This document shows, piece by piece, positions 11,611 to 21,654 of a DNA stretch of 64,000 bases (the first letter of the stretch is position 1; each line of letters starts with the position of its first letter). The notes under the pieces are model-generated. The model had not been told where the DNA came from. It did not search any database and was given only the letters and a program-made list of their open reading frames with translations. Location: positions 66,001 to 130,000 of the forward strand of contig CAUYUJ010009424.1 in the NCBI GenBank assembly GCA_963575745.1, read 5' to 3'. The translations under genes were made by a program, and so were the position numbers. This DNA comes from Prorocentrum cordatum. Taxonomy: Eukaryota > Sar > Dinophyceae > Prorocentrales > Prorocentraceae.

Positions 11611-13158
11611 GGACGGCGACGACAACGACGACGACGCCGACGACGACGACGACGACGACGTCGACGTAGGCGGCGCGCCTCGGGGGGTGCGCGCCGCGGC
11701 CCCCCTTACCATTGCCCCCTCCACCGCCCCCCCCCAGGGTAACGCGTGTTATCCCCAGGAATAAAAACAAATGTCTCTTACGGGCATGGTCCGCGTGAGA
11801 CTTGTGAGCCGAAGTGGGCGGTCTTACGCGTGCGAGCGCTCCAGGTGGGGCCTCAGGTGGAGCTCCTTGTTGGGCGCGATCCGCGTAGTTGGGTGCGCCG
11901 ACATGTACAGGGTGCGGACGCTGCCCCTGGGGCCGAAGGCCGCAGGTGGACCCCCTCCCCCGCACGGGGGTCGGGGCGCATGTTGGAGAGGGCCAGGCTT
12001 GACATGCGGAGAGCACGGGCAGGGGGGGCGGGTAAGCGGAGCAGGGGAGGGGGAAGTGGAGCAGGGAGGAGGAGTCGTGCGCGCGGCGAGGGCCGGGGAG
12101 CAGGCCGCGGCGCGAAGCCGATACGAGGGATGGGGCCGACAGTCTCCGGGGGACAGTGCATGGAACCAAAACGAATTTGAACCTTCACACACACTTGAGA
12201 GAACTGTCTATCCCCCCAGTCAATGTTGGTTTTCGCATGGGCGGTGGATTGAGGGTTCGGAAATTTATGTCCACCTGTGCCCTCTCCATTACCGCACGCT
12301 CTGTATGAAGTTTTGGGGGTCTGGGGGGGCATCTTGCGCCGCAGGGTTCGAACTTTATGGCCATGGACGGGACTGAGCGGAGGCCGCTCAGGGCCGACCG
12401 GTTCACGCGGTGCCGGGGACCAAAGCCGACTTCGTCAGGGCAGGGATTCGAAACCCGGGTGAGATACAGTAGACACATCAAGCACGACATCGGCCTACCA
12501 GCAGATGCCCCACGGAATCCTCCTATCCCCCGAATGTCCCAGGCTCCCACGGAAGTGTTGTGGTACCCTAGGACACGCAACTCTCGACGAAGGATTGTCA
12601 TCAGGATTGTGCCCTCGGCGAGTGCCCTTCTGGATATGCGTGCGACGGGTGGCCTCCGGATGTTCTGGTTGTGTGTTGCAGCTTGATGTGTTTCCAATTT
12701 TCTTGGAACTGGAATTCTTATCGTATGTGTCTGCTGTACGGACGGGCTCCCGTTGGCGGGGAGGTGTCCGGACCTGCCGATCCCCTGATCGCAGAAGGCA
12801 CTCTATACATTACCACCATGGCTGGCCAGGGCTATCCTGGGCGTTTGGGGTGGTGTGCAGGCCCTCCCTGGCCTCGGCCTAGGGAGCGTGTGCACCATGG
12901 GTCCAGCCGTGTGATCCGATATCACAAGAACAAAACAAAACATGGTGAAAAGTCACGACCCGAGCCCCGGCCCTCATCCTCTGGGGCTTTTCTCCAGCGG
13001 CATCGATCAGGGAGGGACCCGAGGGCCAGAATCTGGGCGAAAGCGCCGATGTGAGCAGAGAGTGACGCTCAGACCTCCGGGTGAGGATGGCCTTGGCCAG
13101 GCATGCTGGCGGTGGTGTCTGGGCGCCCTCTGCGTGTCCAGGGGCCCAGGGCCAGTCT
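11611..13158. other. No gene recognised
   Basis: A short (GAC)n run lies at 11613-11665 and C-rich runs at about 11700-11740. The remainder looks unique and GC-rich, with overlapping frames of 110-200 codons and no motifs. Confidence 0.5.
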
Positions 13159-13335
13159 CCTTAGAATTAAGTCGGGCGTGTCCCTCTACAGGGGGAATAT
13201 TCCAAAATAGTGTAAACATAGTCTGGGGACGTTTTTTTTTTGCCTATTTTTGAGTATTTGGGGGGTATTGTTCCGTATTCTATATTTTTCTCCCGAAATC
13301 CCTCTGTAGGGGGACACGCCCGACTTACCTTAGGA
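13159..13335. mobile_element. Short MITE-like element with 28-bp TIRs and likely target-site duplication
   Basis: The left terminus at 13168-13195 starts TAAGTCGGGCGTGTCC. The right terminus at 13300-13327 is its reverse complement with two differences over 28 bp. The flanks are CCTTAGAA (13159-13166) and CCTTAGGA (13328-13335), a 7-of-8 match expected of a duplicated target. The 105-bp interior is AT-rich with T and G runs and has no ORF, so transposition would need an enzyme encoded elsewhere. Short TIR elements of this kind also act as introners in some dinoflagellates; here no splice role can be shown. Confidence 0.78.
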
Positions 13336-13527
13336 GCCGCGGACACGCGTGGGGGTGTCTCCTGGCGGCGTGGCAGGGGCGGAGGATGTGCTGCGGAGCC
13401 TCGGTGGCCGCTGCCACGTGGTCATCGGGTGCGAGATCGTGTGCCCTCGGTGGCGCAGCGGCCGCAGCCGCGCTGGCCCCGAAACCGCATCGGCTCGGAG
13501 AGGAAGCAACTGCACAAGCATGAGTGT

Positions 13528-13662
13528 TCGGAAATCCGCGCATGTTTCTCGAATCGGCGCTGGGCCCCCCTCGCTGTCGCGCGGAGCGCGCCACGGGCGG
13601 CGCTGGAGGCACCGCCAGGGGGTCCCAGCGCCGATCAAACAAATCCGCGCGGACCTCCGAAA
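13528..13662. mobile_element. MITE-like element, family member 1 (GATCGGCGCTGG termini)
   Basis: The arms at about 13528-13570 and 13618-13662 are inverted copies of each other over about 43 bp, with several mismatches. They share GGTCCGCGCGGATTT and ATCGGCGCTGGG with the element at 60178-60301. There is no ORF. Independent copies 46 kb apart support a dispersed family rather than a chance palindrome. Confidence 0.68.
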
Positions 13663-13739
13663 TGTCACGTTTTTTTTGTTTTCTCTTTCTTCCTCTCCAT
13701 ACATAACACACATAGTTTTATATCTATAGATGTATGCAT

Positions 13740-13800
13740 ATGTATTTGTGTATATATATATATATATTAATAGGTCTCTCTCTCTCTCTCTCTCCATTGC
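13740..13800. repeat. (TA)n and (CT)n microsatellites
   Basis: A TATATA run at about 13750-13768 is followed by a CT run at about 13773-13795. Confidence 0.85.
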
Positions 13801-13835
13801 TGCCGTGCGACATTTCGACAAGAGGGTCGCATCGG

Positions 13836-13925
13836 GGATGCCGTGGTCGGCGTTTTGGGGCAGCGCGCCGGATTCTTTGTTTTTGCCAGGTCTGGGGCCC
13901 CCTCGGGGGCTCCAGGCCGTGGTGC
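13836..13925. repeat. Short dispersed segment also present near 17117
   Basis: CCGTGGTCGGCGTTT is exact at both sites (about 13840 and 17120). Both then read G-rich sequence, CGCGC and a GCCAGGYCTGGG box. Only two copies were seen, so the nature of the segment is unknown. Confidence 0.4.
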
Positions 13926-14099
13926 TCTGCGCTCTCTCGCCCTGGCTGCGGGCAGCGCCAGCGTCGAGAATTTCCTCCGCGCGCACACGGACGTGTTCAA
14001 GCCCTGGGGACCAAAGATGTCAGTATCCACTGCCTCCTTGGGGTCCTGGGAGGTCTGTTCCCAGAGCGTTGGTTGTGTTCCCAGCGCGTCTCGCAGACG

Positions 14100-14545
14100 A
14101 CGGTATCGTGGTGACGTCGACAACGTCAGACACGATGATGGTAGTAGCGATGCTGGTGACGATGGTGACGATGACGACGGCGAGGCCAGTGACGGCGCCG
14201 ACTCTTCTGGCGCCGGTGAAGATAATGACGTCCACATGTCGGTGATGAAGGTTTTTGAACGATTTCGACATGCGCGCGCGGCCGACGGGTGCAAGTGGCT
14301 CGCGTTGTATTACTTGACAGGGATCACCCCCCCTCCTCCCAGCAAGCGCGCAATGGCGTTCGAATGGTTCCGACATGCGCGCGCGAACGGTCCGCTCAGT
14401 CGCATTGGATGCACATGTTTAGAAACTGATGGTTTCCGTAAGAACTCGCAAGGGCGCGCTCAGATCCTTATGACAAAAACAAGGTGTCACACCAGCTGTC
14501 ATTTTGAATATTCACATTGGCAGAATGGACCGTCTAGAGGCACCC
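14100..14545 (+). repeat. Partial copy of the dispersed 1.1-1.5 kb hairpin-repeat family
   Basis: The GATGGTGACGATG-type section, then GTGATGAAGGTTTTTGAACG and a CGACATGCGCGCGCG box, match the order found at about 40850-41030 and 58560-58740. This copy is diverged and lacks the usual start of the unit. Confidence 0.5.
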
Positions 14546-14810
14546 TCTAGCCACGCCTTCCAGAGTCCCAGAATCCTTTTAGCATCCCTCTAGAGCCCAT
14601 CTCTAGATCCCTCTTCTAGAGGGCTCTTTACCCTTAAAGCCATTTGAAGCTGTCTATAGCCGTTCAGAGAGACTGAATTGGCTATGTGTCTTTTCGGCGC
14701 GTCCGAGATTCCCCGCATATCACTTCATGTCTGATCTGCTCCTTCTGAGAGCTCGCGCATCCTGTGGCCCCTTAGAGACTTCTGCAGCCCGAACGCGCAG
14801 ACAAAAAACA

Positions 14811-14935
14811 TAGCCTGGCGTAGGACCCAAGCATATGCAGCTGCGAGTGCCGCGAGGGAGATGAGACGAAGGAGGGGGCGCGCAAACTCCAAGTAGCGCA
14901 CGCGGTATAACCTGCTGCCACGAAGCGAGTGAAAG
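14811..14935 (+). repeat. Leader that precedes the 89/90-bp satellite array
   Basis: TAGCCTGGCGTAGGACCCAA and a CATATGCAGCTG-type word lie next to this array. Close versions lie next to the other two arrays, at 41476-41510 (+) and 38900-38935 (reverse complement). The leader and the satellite therefore move or were duplicated together. Confidence 0.65.
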
Positions 14936-15620
14936 GTGTGCCGGCATGAGTCGGGAGGACTCCTGCGAACATCGCCACTGGGGCCTTCCGTGGAGCTCTC
15001 TATAGGGCCACGAAACGTATGAGGTGTGTGCCGGAATGAAGCGGCGGTGCCATGCGGACGCTCCCGCTGGGGCCTTCGGTGGGGCTCCCTATGGGACCAC
15101 GAACCGTGGGCGGGGTGTGCCAACATAGGGCGGCGGTGCCATCTGGACGCTCCCGCTGGGGCCTTCGGTGGAGCTCCTTATTTGGCCACGAGCCGTGTGA
15201 GGGGTGTGCCAAAATGAGGCGGCGGTGCCACGCGGACGCTCCCGCTGGGGCCTTCGGTGGAGCTCCCTATGGGCCCACAAACCGTGTGAGGGGTGTGCCA
15301 AAATGGTGCGGCTGTGCGTGTGAAGGGTGTGCCAAATGGGGCGGCGGTGCCATGCGGACGCTCCCGCTGGGGCCTTCGGTGGAGTTCCCTATGGGGCCAC
15401 GAGCCGTGCGAGGGGTGTGCCAACATAGGGCGGCGGTGCCATCTGGACGCTCCCGCTGGGGCCTTCGGTGGAGCTCCCTATGGGGCCACGAGCCGTGTGA
15501 GGGGTGTGCCAAATTTGGGCGGCGGTGCCACGCGGACGCTCCCGCTGGGGCCTTCGGTGGAGCTCCCTATGGGGCCACGAGCATTGTGAGGGGTGTGCCA
15601 AAATGAGGCGGCGGTGCCAT
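14936..15620 (+). repeat. Satellite array 1, 89-bp unit, about 7-8 copies
   Basis: GGCCTTCGGT occurs at 15071, 15160, 15249, 15371, 15460 and 15549, with a variant at 14982. That is an 89-bp period with one 33-bp partial duplication at about 15290-15335. Each unit carries TGGAGCTCCCTATGGGGCCA and GTGTGAGGGGTGTGCCAA. Related 90-bp arrays lie at 37121-38510 in reverse and at 42050-43128 forward. Confidence 0.93.
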
Positions 15621-15960
15621 GCGGTTGAAGAAACACTGTTGGACACCATTTGTTCCAGGAATATCGATCTTGACACCCGTGCGAGACTTACGGTTTTCGA
15701 AAGGTTTCGGCATGCACGCGCTGCGGCGCGCGTGTGTGAATTTTGTAATATATGTTGGAAGGGAATGTTGGATTCGTTATGACAAGCCAATGTGTGCGCA
15801 TAGTAGTATTCGACAGAGATCCGGGGGGCGATACGGGTTCCCCTCGGATGTTTTGAATTCATTTTTAAGCTTTACCATGCGGCATATGCATTTATTTACT
15901 AAACCATCCCAAGGGGAAACGATAAACTGGGGGCGGCTGTAGTTTTATTTATTTTTGGGG
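15621..15960 (+). repeat. Diverged tail of the dispersed hairpin-repeat unit
   Basis: A variant hairpin core (TTTCGGCATGCACGCGCTGC) is followed by GTGTGCGCATAGTAGTATTC and a G-run with CGATACGGGTTCCCCT. This is the order seen at 57950-58130 and 33070-33240. Confidence 0.55.
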
Positions 15961-15989
15961 TGAATATATATGGTGGAAGATAAATTTGC

Positions 15990-16250
15990 AATCGATGTGG
16001 GGTCCAGCGACGACGTGCGACGAGGCGGCGACGAGGCAGCAACGGCGACGGCACAGCCGCCAGACCGACCCGCAAACCCAGACGACGGGGCGGTGACGAC
16101 GCGGCGACGGGGCGGCGACGGCGACGACAGCCGCCAGACCGACCCGCAAACCCAGACGACGGGCGGCGACGACATAACCGCCAGAGCGACCCGCACTCCC
16201 AGTCCCTCAGCAAACGCATGAGACCCCCTAAATGCAAACCGTGTTCGGGG
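15990..16250 (+). repeat. Dispersed GC-rich minisatellite with conserved 3' flank, copy 1
   Basis: CCGCCAGACCGACCCGCAAA plus CCCAGACGACGGGGC is repeated about three times with CGGCGACG spacers. The flank contains TGAGACCCCCTAAATGCAA. Copies with related flanks lie at 23725-23990 (reverse) and 59877-60150 (forward). Confidence 0.62.
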
Positions 16251-16433
16251 AATTTATGCATATTTGTATTTACTGTATATAATACACATACATGGCGACA
16301 TTGTTTTATACCATAAAAGGGCACACACATGTGTCTATATGTACAAATGTGTGTTTATGGTCTATGCGGATGGGGGGAGATGGAGAGAGAGAGAGGGAGA
16401 GAGAGAAAGAGAAAGAGAGAGAGAGAGACACAG

Positions 16434-16724
16434 GAAGGAATTATCATGATTTCTGGTGAAATGTTCCGGAGGTATCAGCACGACGAGGTCACGTCTGCGG
16501 CCCTGGCAGAGACGATGTCGCTGCTTGCGGGGGCAGACGGTATCTGCCTCTTCGCGTACGAGTTTCGCGAAGGTCTGTTGGGAGACTTTGAGTTTTTCGA
16601 CCGCGTGAACGAGCGATTCAATGTTGAAGTGGAGTCGCTTGCTCCCTATGGGTTTGGAGCACAACAGAGAAGCGATGACATGGATCGCTTACTGTACGTT
16701 TACCGGCCTACGAGTGTCGCCTAG
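16434..16724 (+). CDS. Likely last exon of a METTL21-like (Methyltransferase_16 family) lysine methyltransferase
   Basis: The frame from the CAG at 16431-16433 to the TAG at 16722 encodes 96 residues. They begin EGIIMISGEMFRRYQHDE and continue with a segment ending in CLFAYEFREGLLGDFEFFDR, then a run containing VNERFNVEVESL, and finish DRLLYVYRP. Small-protein lysine methyltransferases of this family end in the same way: a strand with an acidic residue, a helix, a strand with a YExRE-like turn, an FF helix with RF, and a final strand in YR. The SAM-binding half (motif I) is not visible upstream in the window, so the remaining exons are distant, lost or unrecognised. A GA-rich tract sits directly before the proposed acceptor instead of pyrimidines, which weakens the splice call. 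The exon could be a pseudogene fragment. Confidence 0.5.
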   Translation, partial: EGIIMISGEMFRRYQHDEVTSAALAETMSLLAGADGICLFAYEFREGLLGDFEFFDRVNERFNVEVESLAPYGFGAQQRSDDMDRLLYVYRPTSVA

Positions 16725-18190
16725 CCGTGGCGCGACAGGAGGTGCCCGATTGGAGCGCAGCACAGAGTCTCTCAAATTATGACTTCGTGCCCACATCGCA
16801 TCCTCCATCTGCGCCCCCTCCCTCCTCTCCACGTCCTAAGTGTGAGGTTGCGATGACGTCCTCATCCGTCCATTTTCCTGCTCCTTGCAGTGTCCTGCGT
16901 CTTTCCTCTTTGCTCTTTCCTCCCCCGTTCGCCCCCGTGGATCACGCTGGTGGTATACATCGTACGCGCGCACTTAATCATGGCTGGGGCATATCAGCGC
17001 ACGCTCGGGCAATATCCGTACACATACGCGCAGTCTCACTCGCTAGCGCGTAGCCGCGCATCAGTAGAGTATGTATGGATGCCAGCAGAACTGTCGGTCG
17101 ATTTGAGTCAAGTTGAAATTCCGTGGTCGGCGTTTCTGGGGGATCGCGCTGTTTCGGCCAGGCCTGGGACTCCAGAAGGGCCTGAACACCGGGTATTCCC
17201 TGAACAGACCCCGACGTCCACGCGCAAATACACGCTTGCCCTGTGAATGGGCGCTGCGCCATACGGTAAGACATCTTGGTACAATAATCTATAATGAGCC
17301 CATCTTTCGTCGAGTCTGAGCTTTAAAAGGTGCCCCAGGGCTGTGCCGCCCCCGTCGGGCGATGCGGATATCATTATCGGTTTGCACGCGTTGGCAGGCC
17401 AGTTTCCCATGTGGTTTGCCCACCGTATCTCATGCACACTTCTCAGACGTTCTAGGCTGGCGAAGTCGCAAAGTTGGGCCCGGCCAGTTCTACTAGTTAC
17501 CTGCCCGCTTGACCGCGCCGCACCGTCCTCCGCCTGCCAGCCCCTGCCCTGGATAGCATGAGCAGGGGTCAGATGGGAGGGAGGAGAAGGAATAATAACA
17601 ATAAGAAGAGGAGGAGGACGAGGAGGAGGATTAGGACCAGAGTCATTCCAAGATGTACCTACGTTGCAACAGTGCACCCTCCCGTCACAAGTTCCCTCCT
17701 AAGTTAGTCCTCACAAGCAGTCGTTTTCACTGCACGAAGCGTTCCAGTTCACTGCAGGTTGTTTTCCTCTTTCCCCCTTCTCTCTCTCTCTCTGTCTCGT
17801 TCTCTTTTCTTCGTCTTTTCTCTTACGATTTTCACCGTAGGGATGATGCACATGGGGCGTACTCGCTCCCCCTCAGCTGTGGCGTGTCGTTCTCCCCTTT
17901 CCTCTCCCCCCTCTCTCTCTATCCCTCTTCCCCTCTGGGTGCCGCTGTGCGTTCCTGCACATCATAAGTGGCCGTTCGGGCCGCAGGGGATCTTCGCACA
18001 GGGCCCTGGCCCATGCTCCGTTTTTCCCGTCCCTCTTTCCTCTCCGATGCTCGTGAACATCGGGGGCCCCCAAACGGGGTGGTGACCACACCGTGTGGTG
18101 AGTCGGTGTGGACTCGGGGTCAACACACGGTTTTGGGACTCGGGCCGCTTTCCGAGGACGTCTCGGGCGACTGGGGCCTCCGGGGTCCCA
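16725..18190. other. No gene recognised
   Basis: The stretch holds a partial repeat of 13836-13925 near 17117-17200, a GGA run near 17600-17635, CT-rich stretches at about 17770-17830 and 17890-17940, and otherwise unique-looking sequence. Frames are under 190 codons with no motifs. Confidence 0.5.
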
Positions 18191-18195
18191 AGGCC

Positions 18196-18263
18196 GTGCG
18201 GTGACGGACCGTGCGGTGAGGTCTTGGGGGATTTCGAAGTCACCGCACGGTCTGTCACCGCAG
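18196..18263. other. Strong hairpin: 24-bp stem, 20-nt loop
   Basis: 18196-18219 (GTGCGGTGACGGACCGTGCG and on) pairs with 18240-18263, with two mismatches. The stem itself is a near repeat of GACCGTGCGGTGA. No neighbouring ORF explains it. Confidence 0.75.
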
Positions 18264-18439
18264 CGTTTCGGGATTCTAAACAACAGTGGCGTGTCGGCGG
18301 ACTCTTGCCACCTGTCTCGGGTGGCTCACGGAAACCAGCTGCAGGGTGGAGTGCCCGAGTGAAAACGCCAGTACGCGAGGCGGCTGCCTTGGACAGCGAG
18401 AGCCCACCCCACTCCATCATTCGAGTGGTGAAGGCCTGC

Positions 18440-19140
18440 GAGAGAAGGTGATGGGCCTGTTTTCCATTACCACCACCACCACCACCACCACCACCATAAG
18501 TTGGAGGGGGGAAGGAGGAGGAGGAGGAGGAGGAGGAGGCGGAGGAGGAGGAGGAGGAGGAGGACCCCCTCCCCCTCCAACCTATGATGGGTGTGGTGGG
18601 GAAGCAGGGCCATCGGAAGGTGTGACGCGACAGCCCCGCGCTGGGAGGAAGCCGCCCTCCGCCCGTGCAGAGCTGCTGCACCGTCTCGGAGGGCGCCGGT
18701 GGCGAGAGCACGAGTCTGAAGGCGTGATGGTTTCCTCCTCCTCCTCCTCCTCCTCCTCAGTCCTCCTCCGTCCGTCCGTCCGTCCGCTTGCCTGCTGCAG
18801 GTTCTCGAGCCAGTGTGCGTGGCACGGGGGTGAGATCCGCACGGCGAAGGCGGCCCTCCTTCCGATCCGTCTGGCCACTGGAGTGGTTCCAGGTGCGGGC
18901 TCGCAAGCGGCAGCGAGGTCTGGAGCGAAGCGCCCGTCGCGGCCCATATGGGTACGCCGGGTGGAGCGGCAGGATCGGGGAGCTTCTTATAAGGAAGAGG
19001 GGTGGTGTGGAGAGAGAGGAGGACCGAGAAGGAGGAGGATCGATGAGGAGGAGGAGGAACGAGGACCGAGGACCGAGGGCCGAGGGGGAGGAGGAGGAGG
19101 AGGAGGAGGAGGAGGAGGAGGAGGAGGAGGCCCGCTCCTC
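18440..19140. repeat. (CAC)n and (GGA)n low-complexity tracts
   Basis: A CAC run lies at 18470-18495, GGA runs at about 18515-18562 and 19025-19128, and a TCC run at about 18733-18775. The Gly/Glu- and Ser/Pro-rich frames here are compositional. Confidence 0.85.
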
Positions 19141-19319
19141 CTGCCCGTCTCCGCGCTTGGCGCCTGCCACGGGGGCGCGCTCTCGACGGGAGGCCAGGCC
19201 TTGTTGCACCTCTCGTGCCGCGGTGGTGTTTGGGAACGGCTGCTCGTAATTGTCCCATCGCCGAGGGCCTCTGGAGGCCTCTGAGGGCTTTCTCTGGGAC
19301 AGGGGAGGGGCGTTTCTTG

Positions 19320-19545
19320 TTGTTCGTCTCCCTTTTTTTGTTCTCTCTCTCTCTCTATCCCTTTCTTTCTCTCTGTCTCCTTTTCTCTCTCTCTCTTTCT
19401 CTTTGTCTTTCTCTGTCTTAGTATCAGTCTCTCTTCCTCCGTCCTTCCTCTCTCTCCCTCTCACTCTCTCTTCTTTGTGTTGGCCTCGCTCTCTCTCTCT
19501 CTCTCTCTCTCCCTCTCTGTCTCTGTTTCTCGATTTATCTTCGCC
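19320..19545. repeat. (CT)n microsatellite, imperfect
   Basis: About 220 bp of CTCTCT with TTT and CCT interruptions; the longest pure runs are near 19485-19512. Confidence 0.92.
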
Positions 19546-19564
19546 TCTCCGTATGACTTATGTT

Positions 19565-19744
19565 CAAAGGTATTGTTATTAGTGTTGATATTATTCGTAC
19601 CAGTATTATTGTTAGTATGATTATTAGTACTCTTATTATTATCATTACTTTTAGTGTGTTAATACTAGTGTTAGTATCAGTGCTATTATTATTGCTATTA
19701 TTTTTATGCGTACTATTATTATTATCATAATTATTCGCATTGTT
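19565..19744. repeat. AT-rich tract of ATT triplets
   Basis: The stretch is dominated by TTATTATTATTATCATTA-type sequence with scattered GTATTAG words. There is no coding signal. Confidence 0.75.
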
Positions 19745-19766
19745 ATTACATATGTATGTATGTATG

Positions 19767-19799
<33 letters not shown>

Positions 19800-20215
19800 G
19801 TGCATACGTGCATACATGCATGTATGTATGTATGTATGTATGTATGTATGTATGTATGTATGTGTGTATATATGTATGCATGCATGTATGCATGTAAGTA
19901 TGTGTGTTTGTATGTAGGTACGTATGTAATTAGTGTATGTAATGTATGGCATACTATATGTATGTATGTATATGTATATGTATATGTATACGTATCTGTA
20001 TAGGTATATGTATATACATGTGTATGTGTACATGTATATACATATGTATTTGCATATGTATATGTATCTGTATCTGTATATGTATATGTATATGTATATT
20101 ATATGTATATGTAAATGTATATGTATGTGTAAATGTAACTGTATATGTACAGGTATATGTGTATGTATATGTATATGTATATGCATATGTATATGTATAT
20201 GTATATGTACTTGTG

Positions 20216-20256
<41 letters not shown>

Positions 20257-20282
20257 GTATGTGTATCTATATATATGTATTG
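19745..20282. repeat. (TATG)n and (TATATG)n microsatellite
   Basis: GTATGTATGTATG runs (19750-19870) pass into TATATGTATATG runs (19965-20280). Confidence 0.95.
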
Positions 20283-20369
20283 AATCGCTTCGCTCATTCC
20301 GCCGGCTTGCACGGCCTCATCTTTGCCGTTTGCCCGAGAGCTCGTTGTCAATGCGGCGCTGTTGGGGTC

Positions 20370-20965
20370 TCTTGGCAGACGTCTCGGGAGCCTTCTGGAG
20401 GCAATTTTGAAGCCTCTTGAGGCCTCTTGTGGGCCGTTTCCGGGCCCTTGGGACCTCGTTTTGGGCCTCTTGGGGGCTTCTTGGGGTCTCTTGGGGGCTT
20501 CTTGGGGGCCTGCTGGAGGTCTCGGAGGTGCTCCGTAGGGTGGAAAGATTGAAATGTCATTTCGAGTTCCCCCTCTTGGGCCCCTCTTGAGGCCGTCTTG
20601 GGCCGTCTTGGGCGCCTCTTGGGCAGTCTTGGGGCCCTCTTGGGCCGTCTTGGGGCCCTCTTGAGCTCTCTTGGGCCTATCTTGGGGGCTTGTTGGGCCG
20701 TCTTGGGGCGATCTTGGGGGCCTCTTGGGCAAATTTGAACGCTGTGAACCCCCAGACGTCGCATATGTGAAAAAATACGTTTCCCGAAGGGAATGTGACG
20801 ATTTTTGCTTGTTGGGGCCCTGGGGCACTCTTGGAGAGCCTCTTGAGGCTCTCTTGGGGCTTCTTGGCGGCCTCGACGGCCGTCTGAAGGCCATCTTGGG
20901 CGTCTTGGGCCGCTTGATAGGTGACCCGGAGCGCTCTTGGACTGCCTTGGAGGCCTCTTAGGGCA
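20370..20965. repeat. Degenerate CTTGGGG minisatellite
   Basis: Words such as GGCCTCTTGGGGGCTTCTTG and GGCCGTCTTGGGG follow each other at about 10-13 bp steps. On the minus strand they read as Pro/Lys/Ala/Gln-rich peptide (PKTAQEAPKRPQEAPKRP type) with no stop for over 150 codons. Two unique islands (about 20535-20570 and 20725-20815) split the block. Confidence 0.75.
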
Positions 20966-21654
20966 TTCTTGGCGCGCTCTGGGGGCCCTGAGAGACCGCG
21001 CCCAGGAGGAAAACCATCTCTGAGTAAAGGGTGGCCAGGCTGCGCCCGGGCGGCGGTCGGGGTACTTTTCGCCGCGGGGCCCTCAGGGGCCGCCCCGCGC
21101 GCGCGAGCTAGAAATAGTGTTAACCAGTTACCGGAGATCTTTGCACGCCTCTGGCCCGTTGGGCCGGCGAATTTCGTTATGTCTCGATCTCTCTCGATGT
21201 GTACATATCCCTCGCGCTCGTTGTGATTTAAGTATGATCTCTCTCCCTCTCTCTCGTTCTCTCTCTCCCTAACTCCACTTATGTGGTTCTCGCTCTCTTT
21301 CACTCCCGCGATATCTGTCTCTCTCGCTCTCCGCCGTTCCCATCCCCTGTCTTCCGAACATGTCAGCGTTTGCCAACAAGTCGTAGGCGTTCAGTCTTGT
21401 GACGATGCTGCCACTGTGGTTGTGTGGAAGACATATCGAAGGCGGCATCGACCATATCATCTCCCGTGCCCCTAATGCGTGCACGAGTTGCTGTAGCACT
21501 TGCTCCATTCGTGCTTTCAGACTAGATGCCAATGGTCGATCCTGTACGCGCATCGGTATCAACATGCGTAGAGAGAGCATACCTGCTACGGTGACGAATC
21601 AGGGTTCAAGCATTTTGAGAGTACAGCTGTGAGAGCTGTGTGTGCTCGGCAGCC
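20966..21654. other. Upstream region of the FkbM-like gene
   Basis: CT-rich microsatellite stretches lie at about 21190-21330, followed by unique sequence to the gene start. The frame of the gene is closed by a TGA at 21616-21618. Dinoflagellate mRNAs usually receive a trans-spliced leader at an AG; several AGs lie between 21618 and 21654 (for example GAGAG and TACAG), and none can be preferred. Confidence 0.4.

Noticed and set aside
18286-19284. 332-codon plus and 263-codon minus frames
   Set aside because: They are low-complexity GGA/TCC translations that overlap each other.
19746-20894. 382-codon minus frame
   Set aside because: It joins a CTTGGGG minisatellite (Pro/Lys/Ala/Gln) to a TATG microsatellite (His/Ile/Tyr). 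It has no protein features.
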